This document shows, in pieces, positions 9,279 through 18,631 of a DNA stretch of 64,000 nucleotides. Source of the DNA: Martinezella tropici (GTDB taxonomy: Bacteria > Pseudomonadota > Alphaproteobacteria > Rhizobiales > Rhizobiaceae); the NCBI RefSeq assembly GCF_003287875.1, contig NZ_QMKK01000046.1:186001-250000 (forward strand), read 5' to 3'. The notes below the pieces were generated by a model. The model was not told where the DNA came from and ran no database searches. It saw only the letters and a program-made list of their open reading frames with translations. The first letter of the stretch is position 1, and each line of letters opens with the position of its first letter. The translations under genes and the position numbers were made by a program.

Positions 9279-9350
9279 AGCATTTTGCAGCCAGGTGGCA
9301 TCATCTGGCGTCGCACAAATGCGGCAAAACAAATAGATAGAGCGGCAATT
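9279..9350. repeat. Rhizobial intergenic repeat after rimI
   Basis: The stretch starting AGAGCATTTTGCAGCCAGG and running through GGCGTCGCACAAATGCGGC to AGATAGAGCGG resembles a short imperfectly palindromic repeat I recall from many Rhizobium/Agrobacterium intergenic regions (core CCAGGTGG-CATC-ATCTGG). It occupies most of the space between rimI and mur. Only one copy is in this window, so family membership is recalled, not demonstrated. Confidence 0.45.
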
Positions 9351-9400
9351 CGGCGCTCTGGCCCCTTGTCACAGTCCCAGCAGACCGAAGACAGCGATTG

Positions 9401-9829
9401 ATGGAAGACGCCGTAAAATCCCTGGAGGAGCTTTGCGCCGAGCGCGGCATGCGCATGACGGAGCAGCGACGGATCATTGCGCGCATCATCGAGAGCTCCG
9501 GGGATCACCCCGATGTCGAAGAGTTATACCGGCGGTCGGTCGAGGTGGATGCGAAAATCTCGATCTCGACGGTCTATCGCACCGTCAAATTGTTCGAAGA
9601 TGCCGGCCTTCTCGCCCGCCACGATTTTCGCGATGGGCGGTCCCGTTACGAAACCGTGCCGGAAGAGCATCATGATCACCTCATCGATCTGAAGAGCGGC
9701 AAGGTGATCGAATTCCATTCGCCGGAGATCGAGGCATTGCAGGAGCGCATTGCCCGCGAACACGGCTTCAAACTCGTCGACCACCGGCTGGAGCTTTACG
9801 GCATCCCGCTGAAGAAGGACGAAGGTTGA
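9401..9829 (+). CDS. mur: Fur-family regulator, manganese-responsive Mur type
   Basis: 142-aa Fur-fold regulator with an N-terminal winged helix (GMRMTEQRRIIARIIESS, then ISISTVYRTVKLFEDAGLL) and a C-terminal dimerisation domain carrying HDFRDGRSRYE and EEHHDHLIDL, whose His/Glu/Asp residues bind metal. In Rhizobium the closest characterised relative is Mur, formerly called Fur, which represses sitABCD and mntH-type manganese uptake with Mn2+ as co-repressor; iron control there is largely by RirA and Irr. The Cys-rich zinc site of E. coli Fur is absent. ATG 9401 is taken rather than the preceding TTG 9398. Confidence 0.88.
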   Translation: MEDAVKSLEELCAERGMRMTEQRRIIARIIESSGDHPDVEELYRRSVEVDAKISISTVYRTVKLFEDAGLLARHDFRDGRSRYETVPEEHHDHLIDLKSGKVIEFHSPEIEALQERIAREHGFKLVDHRLELYGIPLKKDEG

Positions 9830-9862
9830 CGTGAAGGCTTTCATGCAGGAGCGAGCGATTTG

Positions 9863-10657
9863 ATGACCTGGCTGCGCATCGGCTGTGCGGCCGTGGTCAT
9901 TGGCGTCGTCAGCGCCGTGATGCTGCCGCTGCAGATCCTCTGCCTGCGCTTCGACTGGAAGCTCAGGCGCTATCTGCCGCGCTACTGGCATCGCATCGTC
10001 TGCTATTGGCTTGGCGTACGCATCCATGTTGTCGGCAAGATGGAGACGAGCCGGCCGTTGATGCTGGCGTCCAACCATTCGTCCTGGCTCGATATTCTCG
10101 TACTCTCGGCGGTGGCCGACGTTGCCTTCATCGCCAAGTCGGAAGTGCGGGACTGGCCGATTTTCGGCCTGTTTGCGCAGTGGCAGAAGAGCGTGTTCGT
10201 CGAGCGCGAGCAGAAGCGTAAGACCGGCGAGCAGGTGAACGAGATCGCCGATCGCATGGCCGACGGCGAAATCATGGTGTTGTTCCCTGAAGGAACCACC
10301 TCGGACGGCAATCGGCTGCTCGAAGTCAAGTCCTCGCTGTTCGGCGCGGCCGCTGCCGCCCTGCCGAAGGCGCCGGATGCCGTCGTGCATGTTCAGCCGG
10401 TCGCGGTCGCCTATACCCGCGTCCATGGAACGCCCATGGGCCGCTACTATCGCCCGCTGACGGCATGGCCTGGAGATATCGAGCTTGTGCCGCACCTGAA
10501 GGGCATCATCCAGTGCGGTGCCATCGATGTCGACGTTTGTTTCGGCGAGGCGGTGGATTATCGCGCCGGCACCAATCGCAAGGAAGTCAGCGCCACTATC
10601 GCCAGGCGCATCCGCAATATGCTTGCCAGTCGGCTGCTAGGTCGCGAGATCGCCTGA
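9863..10657 (+). CDS. olsA: 1-acyl-sn-glycerol-3-phosphate / lyso-ornithine lipid acyltransferase, OlsA-like
   Basis: 264-aa PlsC-family acyltransferase with one N-terminal membrane segment (residues about 6-27). The HX4D motif NHSSWLD lies near residue 70 and FPEGTTS near residue 145, both required by glycerolipid acyltransferases. In S. meliloti the gene at the corresponding place, before miaB-phoH-ybeY, is olsA, which acylates lyso-ornithine lipid to ornithine lipid. That synteny is why I prefer OlsA over a general PlsC. ATG 9863 or TTG 9860 both fit the AGGAG at 9847-9851. Confidence 0.82.
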   Translation: MTWLRIGCAAVVIGVVSAVMLPLQILCLRFDWKLRRYLPRYWHRIVCYWLGVRIHVVGKMETSRPLMLASNHSSWLDILVLSAVADVAFIAKSEVRDWPIFGLFAQWQKSVFVEREQKRKTGEQVNEIADRMADGEIMVLFPEGTTSDGNRLLEVKSSLFGAAAAALPKAPDAVVHVQPVAVAYTRVHGTPMGRYYRPLTAWPGDIELVPHLKGIIQCGAIDVDVCFGEAVDYRAGTNRKEVSATIARRIRNMLASRLLGREIA

Positions 10658-10718
10658 TTTCCAGGTGATTCCAACTTTTTCATTTTCTCCGAAAGCAAAA
10701 GCCACTACATAGCGGCCC

Positions 10719-12131
10719 ATGACCAAGGATAGCCTGACCCTCGACGCCCCGGCGGCCGACGCTTTGCAGCTCGGTTCCCGCGATGGCTCCAACAGCCGCA
10801 AGGTCTTCATCAAGACCTACGGCTGCCAGATGAACGTCTATGATTCCACACGGATGAGCGATGCGCTGTCCCGCGACGGCTACGAGCCGACAGAGGACAT
10901 GGAAGAGGCCGATCTCGTCCTTTTGAACACCTGTCATATTCGTGAGAAGGCGGCCGAAAAGGTCTATTCCGCGCTTGGGCGCCTGCGCGAGATGAAGAAG
11001 CGCAAGGCCGCCGACGGCCGCGAGATGATGATCGGCGTCACCGGCTGCGTCGCGCAGGCCGAGGGCGAGGAAATCCTGCGGCGCGCGCCTGCCGTCGATG
11101 TCGTCATCGGCCCGCAGACCTATCATCGCCTGCCGGACGCGCTTCGCCGCGCCAAGGAAGGCCAGCGCGTCGTCGACACCGAATATGCGATCGAGGACAA
11201 GTTCGAGCATCTGCCGATCGCTGAAAGGACCAAGATCCGCGCCCGCGGCGTCACCGCCTTCCTGACGGTGCAGGAAGGCTGCGACAAGTTCTGCACCTTC
11301 TGTGTCGTGCCCTATACGCGCGGCTCCGAAGTCTCCCGCCCGGTCTCGCAGATCGTCGAAGAGGCCGAGAAGCTTGTGGATGGCGGCGTTCGCGAGATCA
11401 CGCTGCTCGGCCAGAACGTCAATGCATGGCACGGCATCGGCCCGAAGGGCGAAGCCTGGAGCCTCGGCGATCTCCTCTATCGCCTGGCGGAAATCCCCGG
11501 TCTCGCGCGCCTGCGCTACACGACCAGCCACCCGCGAGACATGGACGACCGCCTCATCGGTGCCCATCGCGACCTGCGGACGCTGATGCCCTATCTGCAT
11601 CTTCCGGTTCAGGCCGGCTCGGATCGTATCTTGAAGGCGATGAACAGACGGCATACGGCGGCCGAATATCTGACGCTCATCGAGAAGATCCGTGCTGCGC
11701 GCCCCGATATCGCTCTTTCGGGTGATTTCATCGTCGGCTTCCCGGGGGAGACAGACCAGGATTTTGAGGATACACTGAAGCTCATCGAGGAGGTGAATTA
11801 TGCACAGGCCTTCTCGTTCAAATATTCGACGCGGCCGGGCACGCCCGGTGCGGAGCTGAAGGATCAGGTGCCCGAAGAGGTCAAAACCCAACGACTGGAG
11901 CGTTTGCAGGCATTGTTGCTGAGGCAGCAGCATGCGTTTGCCGAGGCCTGTGTGGGCAAAACAGTGGATATCCTTCTGGAAAAGCCGGGCCGGATGCCAG
12001 GCCAGTTGATTGGACGCTCTCCCTGGCTGCAATCTGTGAATGTTGATGCAAAAGCATCGCAAATCAGTGACATTATTAACGTACGAATCACCGGAACCAG
12101 CACGAACAGCCTTTTTGCTGAATTGCTCTAG
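10719..12131 (+). CDS. miaB: tRNA-2-methylthio-N6-dimethylallyladenosine synthase
   Basis: Radical-SAM methylthiotransferase converting i6A37 to ms2i6A37. The 470-aa product has the three expected parts: an N-terminal MTTase domain with KTYGCQMNVYDS, a radical-SAM core with CDKFCTFC (Cys188, Cys192, Cys195) binding the SAM cluster, and a C-terminal TRAM region. The first cluster's other cysteines are in LLNTCHIREKA and GVTGCVAQAEG. It is followed 30 bp later by phoH, the standard alphaproteobacterial order. Confidence 0.97.
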   Translation: MTKDSLTLDAPAADALQLGSRDGSNSRKVFIKTYGCQMNVYDSTRMSDALSRDGYEPTEDMEEADLVLLNTCHIREKAAEKVYSALGRLREMKKRKAADGREMMIGVTGCVAQAEGEEILRRAPAVDVVIGPQTYHRLPDALRRAKEGQRVVDTEYAIEDKFEHLPIAERTKIRARGVTAFLTVQEGCDKFCTFCVVPYTRGSEVSRPVSQIVEEAEKLVDGGVREITLLGQNVNAWHGIGPKGEAWSLGDLLYRLAEIPGLARLRYTTSHPRDMDDRLIGAHRDLRTLMPYLHLPVQAGSDRILKAMNRRHTAAEYLTLIEKIRAARPDIALSGDFIVGFPGETDQDFEDTLKLIEEVNYAQAFSFKYSTRPGTPGAELKDQVPEEVKTQRLERLQALLLRQQHAFAEACVGKTVDILLEKPGRMPGQLIGRSPWLQSVNVDAKASQISDIINVRITGTSTNSLFAELL

Positions 12132-12161
12132 GTTCCGGACGGGCACAAGGAGCCGCACCGC

Positions 12162-13214
12162 TTGAACGGACAGGAATTGGTTTCTTCTTCATCGCGCCAG
12201 CCCCGCACCGCGAGCGACGCCAATCACTTCACCCTGACGTTCGAGAATAATCGGTTCGCCAGCGAACTTTTCGGGCAGTTCGACCAGAATTTGAAGCTGC
12301 TCGAGGAGCGGCTCGGCATCGATGCCCGCGCCCGCGGCAATTCCGTCGTCATAGCGGGCGATGTGCTGGCCACCAATCAGGCACGCCGCACGCTCGATTA
12401 CCTCTATGACAAGCTGCAAAAAGGCGGCAATGTGGAGCGATCCGACGTGGAAGGGGCAATCCGCATGGCGGTTGCCGCCGACGATCAATTGACGCTGCCG
12501 ACCATGGAGAGAAAAGCCAAGTTGACGATGGCGCAGATTTCGACGCGCAAGAAGACGATCATCGCCCGCACGCCGACGCAGGATGCCTATATGCGGGCGC
12601 TGGAACGGTCCGAGCTCGTCCTCGGCGTCGGCCCTGCCGGTACGGGCAAGACCTATCTTGCCGTGGCACACGCCGCCCAGCTTCTGGAGCGCGGTGCCGT
12701 GGAAAAGATCATCCTGTCGCGTCCGGCCGTCGAAGCCGGCGAGCGCTTGGGCTTCCTGCCCGGCGACATGAAGGAAAAGGTCGATCCCTATCTTCGTCCG
12801 CTCTATGACGCGCTTTATGACATGATGCCGGGCGACAAGGTCGAACGCGCCATCACCGCAGGCGTCATCGAGATCGCGCCGCTCGCCTTCATGCGTGGAC
12901 GCACACTCTCCAACGCCGCCGTCATCCTCGACGAGGCGCAGAATACGACATCCATGCAGATGAAGATGTTTCTGACGCGCCTCGGCGAGAACTCGCGGAT
13001 GATCGTGACCGGCGATCCGAGCCAGATCGACCTGCCGCGCGGCGTCAAGTCCGGCCTGGTGGAAGCGCTGCAGCTGCTGGATGGCGTCGAGGGCATCACC
13101 ATCGTCCGCTTCAAGGATACGGACGTCGTCCGCCATCCGCTGGTGGCGCGCATCGTTCGGGCCTATGATTCCACCTATGCCGCAAAGGCAGAGGAAAGCG
13201 ATCCGCAGATCTGA
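12162..13214 (+). CDS. phoH: PhoH-like ATPase
   Basis: 350-aa PhoH protein with a P-loop GPAGTGKTYLAV near residue 157 and a Walker B segment AVILDEAQN. These are ATPases linked to RNA metabolism and commonly encoded beside ybeY. It starts at TTG 12162: AAGGAG at 12147-12152 is spaced 9 bp from it, and no good ATG is nearby. The stop is 19 bp before ybeY. Confidence 0.94.
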   Translation: MNGQELVSSSSRQPRTASDANHFTLTFENNRFASELFGQFDQNLKLLEERLGIDARARGNSVVIAGDVLATNQARRTLDYLYDKLQKGGNVERSDVEGAIRMAVAADDQLTLPTMERKAKLTMAQISTRKKTIIARTPTQDAYMRALERSELVLGVGPAGTGKTYLAVAHAAQLLERGAVEKIILSRPAVEAGERLGFLPGDMKEKVDPYLRPLYDALYDMMPGDKVERAITAGVIEIAPLAFMRGRTLSNAAVILDEAQNTTSMQMKMFLTRLGENSRMIVTGDPSQIDLPRGVKSGLVEALQLLDGVEGITIVRFKDTDVVRHPLVARIVRAYDSTYAAKAEESDPQI

Positions 13215-13233
13215 TCTGCGGTTACGAAAGCTC

Positions 13234-13740
13234 ATGGCCGAACTCGATATACAGATCAGCGTGGAGGAGGGCGATTGGCCCTCCGAAGAGGTATTGCAGT
13301 CGCTTGCCGAACGCGTGCTGGGCGAAGCTGCAAATTATCTCAGGAAATACGAGAAGCAGCCATTTCCAAAAATGGCGACCGAACTGTCGCTGGTCTTCAC
13401 GGACGACGCCTCGGTCCGCGAGATCAATGCGGAATGGCGCTCGCAGGACAAGGCGACGAATGTGTTGTCCTTCCCGGCCTTCCCGCTTCAGCCCGGCGGC
13501 AAGCCAGGTCCTATGCTGGGTGATATCATCATCGCCAGGGAGACGGTGGAGCGTGAGGCGATCGATCTGGAAAAGAGTTTCGACGACCATCTGACGCATT
13601 TGATGGTGCATGGTTTCTTGCATCTCTTCGGCTACGACCATATGAATAATAGCGAAGCCGAAAGAATGGAGGGGCTGGAGACTCGCATTTTGGCGAAGCT
13701 TGGCCTATCTGATCCCTATGCGGGACAAGACCCCATTTGA
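13234..13740 (+). CDS. ybeY: Endoribonuclease YbeY (16S rRNA 3'-end maturation and quality control)
   Basis: 168-aa zinc metalloprotein of the UPF0054 family. The metal site HGFLHLFGYDH lies at residues 126-136 with its three conserved His. The segment EWRSQDKATNVLSFP is also diagnostic. ATG 13234 (MAELDIQISV) is the start; the longer frame upstream runs inside phoH in a different frame. YbeY of S. meliloti has been linked to sRNA-dependent gene expression, which is of interest given the sRNA near 55.2 kb. Confidence 0.95.
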   Translation: MAELDIQISVEEGDWPSEEVLQSLAERVLGEAANYLRKYEKQPFPKMATELSLVFTDDASVREINAEWRSQDKATNVLSFPAFPLQPGGKPGPMLGDIIIARETVEREAIDLEKSFDDHLTHLMVHGFLHLFGYDHMNNSEAERMEGLETRILAKLGLSDPYAGQDPI

Positions 13741-13765
13741 TCTGAACCCTGTCTGACCAGGAACA

Positions 13766-14938
13766 ATGAGCGACTTTACGACAAGATCGGCCCCTGAGGC
13801 CAAAGACGGAGCCGAAGCAGCCTCCTCCGACGAGGTAGGCAGTAGTAGCAACGGCAAGCGATCCCATTCTTCATTCTGGGCACGTGCCGCGCGCATTCTG
13901 CGCCCGGCACAGGACGCCGCCCGCTTGCGCGAGGACCTTGCCGACGCGCTGATGACCAACGCCGCCGGTGATGATGCCTTTTCGCCCGATGAGCGTGCAA
14001 TGCTGCACAACATCCTGCGCTTCCGCGAGGTGCGCGTCGAGGATGTCATGGTGCCGCGCGCCGATATCGAGGCAGTGGATCAGAATATCACCATCGGCGA
14101 GCTGATGATCCTCTTCGAGGAGAGCGGCCGTTCGCGCATGCCCGTTTATGCCGATACGCTGGACGATCCGCGCGGCATGGTGCATATCCGCGACCTGCTC
14201 TCCTATGTCGCCAAGCAGGCCCGCAACAAGCGCCGCAGCGGCAGTGCCAAGACGGCGGCCGCTGCAACGGCAGCCCCTGCGGCCGAAAAGCCGGCGCGCT
14301 CGGCCAAGCCGAATTTCGATCTTTCGCGCGTCGATCTGCAGAAGACGCTGGCCGAGGCTGGCATCATCCGCAAGATCCTGTTCGTGCCGCCCTCGATGCT
14401 CGCCTCCGATCTCCTGCGGCGCATGCAGGTCAACCGCACGCAGATGGCGCTCGTGATCGACGAGTACGGCGGCACGGACGGTCTGGCTTCGCATGAGGAC
14501 ATCGTGGAAATGGTCGTCGGCGACATCGACGACGAGCACGATGACGAAGAAGTGATGTTCAAGCGCGTCTCAGAGGATGTCTTCGTGGCAGACGCCCGCG
14601 TCGAGCTCGAGGAGATCGCAGCCGCGATCGGTCCGGATTTCGATATCGCCGAGCAGGTCGACGAAGTGGACACGCTCGGCGGCCTGATCTTCTCAGCGCT
14701 TGGCCGCATTCCTGTACGTGGCGAAGTGGTGCAGGCGCTTCCAGGCTTTGAATTTCACATTCTCGATGCCGATCCGCGCCGCATCAAGCGGGTGCGCATC
14801 ACGCGCAAGCGCCATGCCGCTCGCCGCCGGCCGACCGTCAAGCTGGAAGGTGAGGCAGGCGCGCCCGAGCGCGATTTGCCGGCACCGGAAGCGATCGCCG
14901 AGGAACCGCCGGCCGAGCGCAACGCCGCCAGCCAATAA
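13766..14938 (+). CDS. CBS-domain protein of the CorC/TlyC (hemolysin C) family
   Basis: 390-aa cytosolic protein with paired CBS domains: VRVEDVMVPRADIEAVD near residue 90, and a second after an unusual Ala/Lys/Arg-rich insert at about residues 150-180. A C-terminal CorC_HlyC domain follows (VDEVDTLGGLIFSALGRIPVRGE). The family is associated with Mg2+/Co2+ efflux, but this member lacks the membrane DUF21 part, so its role is likely regulatory. The N-terminus is Ser/Glu-rich and low in complexity. The position between ybeY and lnt is conserved across Proteobacteria. Confidence 0.9.
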   Translation: MSDFTTRSAPEAKDGAEAASSDEVGSSSNGKRSHSSFWARAARILRPAQDAARLREDLADALMTNAAGDDAFSPDERAMLHNILRFREVRVEDVMVPRADIEAVDQNITIGELMILFEESGRSRMPVYADTLDDPRGMVHIRDLLSYVAKQARNKRRSGSAKTAAAATAAPAAEKPARSAKPNFDLSRVDLQKTLAEAGIIRKILFVPPSMLASDLLRRMQVNRTQMALVIDEYGGTDGLASHEDIVEMVVGDIDDEHDDEEVMFKRVSEDVFVADARVELEEIAAAIGPDFDIAEQVDEVDTLGGLIFSALGRIPVRGEVVQALPGFEFHILDADPRRIKRVRITRKRHAARRRPTVKLEGEAGAPERDLPAPEAIAEEPPAERNAASQ

Positions 14939-15016
14939 ATGGCGCGAAAGCGGGACAAATCGCTCCGTTTTTGAAAGACTGCGGCCAGTTGATTCGCAGT
15001 TGAACGGAGCTGGCGC

Positions 15017-16618
15017 ATGGAATGGCTTTCGGGCCGGGTGATCCTCGTCTGGGGTTTCAAACGTGCGTTGCTTGTGATTCTTGCCGGTGCCGTCGGCGTT
15101 CTGGCGCTGCCGCCTTTCGGCTTTTTCGCCGCGATGTTTATCTCCTTCACGCTGCTGGTCTGGCTGCTGGACGGTGTTGCCGCGGGCCCGGACAGCGGCC
15201 TGCTCGGACGGCTGTGGCCGGCCTTCTTCACCGGCTGGCTGTTCGGCTTCGGCTATTTCGTCGCCGGCCTTTGGTGGCTCGGCCATGCGCTGCTGATCGA
15301 TGCCGACGAGTTCGCCTGGGCCTTGCCGCTGGCGATCCTCGGCCTTCCCGCCTTTCTCGCGGTTTTCTACGGCGTGGCGACCGTGCTTGCCCGCGTCCTC
15401 TGGTCGGACGGCATCGGGCGCATCGCCGCGCTCGCCTGCAGCTTCGGTATAGCGGAATGGTTGCGCAGCTTTCTCTTCACCGGCTTTCCCTGGAACGCCA
15501 TCGGCTATGGCGCCATGCCCATTCCGCTGATGATGCAGTCGGCGCATGTGATCGGCATGCTGGGCGTCACCGTACTTGCCGTCTTCGTTTTCGCGGCACC
15601 GGCCTTGCTCGGCACGCGTCAGGGGCGGCTGCCGGGGATCGGCCTTGCCGTCCTCATTGCCGCTGCTCATTTCGGCTATGGCTATTATGCGCTCAGCCAA
15701 CCGGAAGCTCCGCTCACCGATGCCAAGACCGTGCCGGTCGTGCGTATCGTCCAGCCCTCCATCGACCAGGAAGCCAAGATGGATACGGCTGCCGATCGCG
15801 CCGCCATATTCGACAGGCACCTGGCGCTTTCGGTTCAGCCGCCGGCAAACGGCGGCAAACGGCCTGACATCATCGTCTGGCCCGAGACTGCCGTACCCTT
15901 CATCCTGACCGATAACCGGGATGCCCTTGCCCGCATCGCGGATCAGCTCGACGATGATCAGATCCTGATCACCGGCGCCGTCCGCGTCGAAGACATGGGA
16001 CCGGGCGTCGAACCTCGCTATTACAATTCGATCTATGTCATCGACGGCCGCGGCCAGATCATCGGCGCATCCGACAAGACCCATCTCGTGCCCTTCGGCG
16101 AATATGTGCCCTTCGAACACATCCTCAGCTATCTCGGCATCGAGAATGTCGTGGAACTGCCGGGAGGATTTTCCGCGGCGGCCAAGCGGCAATTGCTGAC
16201 CTTACCCGACGGCCTCAAATTTTATCCGCTGATCTGCTATGAGATCATCTTTCCGAATGAGATGACGCCGGAGATCCGGCAGGCCAATGCCATCCTCAAT
16301 GTCACGAATGATGCCTGGTTCGGCGACACGCCCGGTCCATACCAGCATTTCCTCCAGGCAAGGGTGAGGGCAGTGGAACAGGGACTGCCGCTGATTCGAA
16401 GCGCCAATACCGGCATTTCAGCTTTTGTCGACCCTCATGGGCGTGTGCTTTCTGGTATTGATTATAATCAACAAGGCTTCATCGATACCACTTTGGGTGG
16501 CGCAACCCTGTCGCGCATAGACGACAAAGCCAGGAAAATATACTTTTGGTTGATTGTCGGGGTAGTCGCCTTGACGGCGCTGATTTCACGCATGGGTTTT
16601 ATTTCCAGGGTGAATTGA
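15017..16618 (+). CDS. lnt: Apolipoprotein N-acyltransferase
   Basis: 533-aa inner-membrane enzyme that adds the third acyl chain to lipoproteins. Several N-terminal membrane segments are followed by a periplasmic nitrilase-like domain. The catalytic Glu is visible in IVWPETAVPF, the Cys in LICYEIIFP, and NVTNDAWFGDTPGPYQH is the standard Lnt motif. A final membrane helix closes the protein. A binding site CGGAG precedes ATG 15017. Confidence 0.96.
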   Translation: MEWLSGRVILVWGFKRALLVILAGAVGVLALPPFGFFAAMFISFTLLVWLLDGVAAGPDSGLLGRLWPAFFTGWLFGFGYFVAGLWWLGHALLIDADEFAWALPLAILGLPAFLAVFYGVATVLARVLWSDGIGRIAALACSFGIAEWLRSFLFTGFPWNAIGYGAMPIPLMMQSAHVIGMLGVTVLAVFVFAAPALLGTRQGRLPGIGLAVLIAAAHFGYGYYALSQPEAPLTDAKTVPVVRIVQPSIDQEAKMDTAADRAAIFDRHLALSVQPPANGGKRPDIIVWPETAVPFILTDNRDALARIADQLDDDQILITGAVRVEDMGPGVEPRYYNSIYVIDGRGQIIGASDKTHLVPFGEYVPFEHILSYLGIENVVELPGGFSAAAKRQLLTLPDGLKFYPLICYEIIFPNEMTPEIRQANAILNVTNDAWFGDTPGPYQHFLQARVRAVEQGLPLIRSANTGISAFVDPHGRVLSGIDYNQQGFIDTTLGGATLSRIDDKARKIYFWLIVGVVALTALISRMGFISRVN

Positions 16619-16766
16619 CCAAAAAACCCTAAAATTGCATAGTGCTTAGTGTCCGCCTTTCGAACGTAGACTGGAGGCCTTGGGGGTGTCGGCTGCAACG
16701 TGGCGTTATAGGGGTGGTGAAGGGTACCGGGTGGCAGGTCCTGAATTCAACCTATGTTAGGGTATT

Positions 16767-17189
16767 ATGATGATTGAAAACAAAAAGAAGCCTAACCCGA
16801 TCGACATCCATGTCGGTAGCCGCATACGCCTCCGCCGCACGATGCTTGGCATGAGCCAGGAGAAGCTCGGCGAAAGCCTGGGAATTACGTTTCAACAGAT
16901 TCAGAAATACGAAAAAGGCACCAACCGCGTTGGCGCCAGCCGCCTGCAGAATATTTCCAGTATCCTCAATGTTCCGGTTTCCTTCTTCTTCGAAGATGCG
17001 CCGGGTGAACATTCGGCCACCGCCGGCGGTATGGCCGAGGCGTCCAGCTCCAACTACGTGGTCGACTTTCTGTCCTCTTCCGAAGGATTGCAGCTCAATC
17101 GCGCTTTCGTGAAAATTTCCGATGGCAAGGTCCGACGCAAGGTCGTCGAGCTGGTCAAGGCGCTCGCAGCCGAGGCGGATGCCGAATAG
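16767..17189 (+). CDS. praR: Xre-family transcriptional regulator, PraR-like
   Basis: 140-aa protein with one HTH_3 domain (VGSRIRLRRTMLGMSQEKLG to about residue 72: two-helix recognition motif MSQEKLGESLGITFQQIQKYE), then a 60-residue tail. The N-terminal sequence and the placement between lnt and metK agree with PraR of Rhizobium leguminosarum, a repressor that affects root attachment and biofilm genes, and with PhrR-like regulators of Sinorhizobium. Two start ATGs (16767, 16770) follow an AGGG. The name is given from synteny and family resemblance, not from an alignment. Confidence 0.78.
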   Translation: MMIENKKKPNPIDIHVGSRIRLRRTMLGMSQEKLGESLGITFQQIQKYEKGTNRVGASRLQNISSILNVPVSFFFEDAPGEHSATAGGMAEASSSNYVVDFLSSSEGLQLNRAFVKISDGKVRRKVVELVKALAAEADAE

Positions 17190-17225
17190 CCCTTCGAAGC
17201 AAGGTTAAAACCGGTAAAGTCGAGA

Positions 17226-17248
17226 GGCGGTCATTTTGGCCGCCTTTT
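17226..17248 (+). terminator. Intrinsic terminator after praR
   Basis: GGCGGTC-ATTTT-GGCCGCC forms a 7-bp stem followed by TTTT. It separates praR from metK, which therefore needs its own promoter in the 130 bp downstream. Confidence 0.75.
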
Positions 17249-17377
17249 CCGCATTTGCGGCAAAATTTTATCACTTAGGCGGGGATATAAAGATATATTT
17301 ATGTCCTTGTGCGACTTGTTTTTCGAGCTGGAGACGAATATCAAAAGCAGAGATTTGTTCTTTGAGGGGAATCCCGC

Positions 17378-18631
17378 ATGCGCGCGAATTATCTGTTTAC
17401 GAGTGAGTCTGTTGCCGAAGGTCACCCGGATAAAGTCTGTGACCGCATCTCCGATGAAATCGTCGACCTGGTTTACCGCGAGGCCACGAAGACCGGCGTG
17501 AACCCATGGACCGTGCGCATCGCATGCGAGACCCTCGCCACCACCAACCGTGTCGTCATCGCCGGTGAAGTTCGCCTGCCGCCGAGCCTGATGAAGAAGG
17601 ACAAGGATGGCAACGACGTCATCAATCCTTCGAAGTTCAAGGCCGCCGCCCGCCGTGCCATCAAGGATATCGGCTACGAACAGGATGGCTTCCATTGGAA
17701 GAAGGCCCGCATCGACGTGCTCCTGCATTCGCAGTCTGCCGACATCGCCCAGGGCGTCGACAATGCCGCCGACCAGCAGGGCGATGAAGGTGCCGGCGAC
17801 CAGGGCATCATGTTCGGCTATGCCTGCCGCGAGACTCCGGATCTCATGCCGGCACCGATCTACTATTCGCACAAGATCCTGCAGCTGCTCGCCGCCGCCC
17901 GCAAGAAGGGCGATGGCGAAGTCGCCAAGCTCGGCCCGGACGCAAAGAGCCAGGTGACCGTCCGTTACGTCGATGGCAAGCCGTCGGAAGTGACCTCGAT
18001 CGTGCTTTCCACCCAGCATCTCGATGATAGCTGGGATTCGAAGAAGGTTCGCTCCGTCGTCGAGCCCTATATTGTCGAAGCGCTCGGCGATCTGAAGATC
18101 GCCTCCGATTGCAAGTGGTACATCAACCCCACAGGCAAGTTCGTCATTGGCGGTCCAGACGGCGATGCCGGCCTCACCGGCCGCAAGATCATCGTCGACA
18201 CCTATGGCGGCGCAGCCCCGCACGGCGGCGGTGCCTTCTCCGGCAAGGATACGACCAAGGTCGACCGTTCCGCAGCCTATGCCGCCCGCTATCTCGCAAA
18301 GAACGTCGTTGCCGCCGGTCTTTCCGATCGCTGCACGATTCAGCTGTCCTACGCCATCGGCGTTGCCCAGCCGCTGTCGATCTATGTCGACCTGCACGGC
18401 ACGGGTAAGGGCGTCACCGAGGATCAGGTCGAAGCGGCCATCCGCAAGAACATGGATCTTTCGCCGACCGGCATTCGTCGTCATCTCGACCTCAACAAGC
18501 CGATCTACGCCAAGACCTCGGCTTACGGTCACTTTGGCCGCAAGGCCGGCCGTGACGGCTCCTTCTCCTGGGAGCGTACGGACTTGGTGAAGGCTCTCAA
18601 GGAAGCCGTGAAACTCCGGGAAGCCGCATGA
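17378..18631 (+). CDS. metK: S-adenosylmethionine synthetase
   Basis: Makes SAM from Met and ATP. At 417 aa it is the longer alphaproteobacterial form, with an insert around residues 65-90. Signature elements are SVAEGHPDKVCDRISD at the N-terminus, GAGDQGIMFGYA in the middle and GGGAFSGKDTTKVDRSAAY, the phosphate-binding loop. GAGGGG lies 8 bp before ATG 17378. The leader (17249-17377) is AT-rich and about 130 nt long; I could not match it to a known SAM riboswitch class. The stop overlaps the trmB start (ATGA). Confidence 0.97.
   Translation: MRANYLFTSESVAEGHPDKVCDRISDEIVDLVYREATKTGVNPWTVRIACETLATTNRVVIAGEVRLPPSLMKKDKDGNDVINPSKFKAAARRAIKDIGYEQDGFHWKKARIDVLLHSQSADIAQGVDNAADQQGDEGAGDQGIMFGYACRETPDLMPAPIYYSHKILQLLAAARKKGDGEVAKLGPDAKSQVTVRYVDGKPSEVTSIVLSTQHLDDSWDSKKVRSVVEPYIVEALGDLKIASDCKWYINPTGKFVIGGPDGDAGLTGRKIIVDTYGGAAPHGGGAFSGKDTTKVDRSAAYAARYLAKNVVAAGLSDRCTIQLSYAIGVAQPLSIYVDLHGTGKGVTEDQVEAAIRKNMDLSPTGIRRHLDLNKPIYAKTSAYGHFGRKAGRDGSFSWERTDLVKALKEAVKLREAA

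Noticed and set aside
17249..17377. SAM-II riboswitch before metK
   Set aside because: The pseudoknot pattern of SAM-II could not be traced; kept only as a leader of unknown function.
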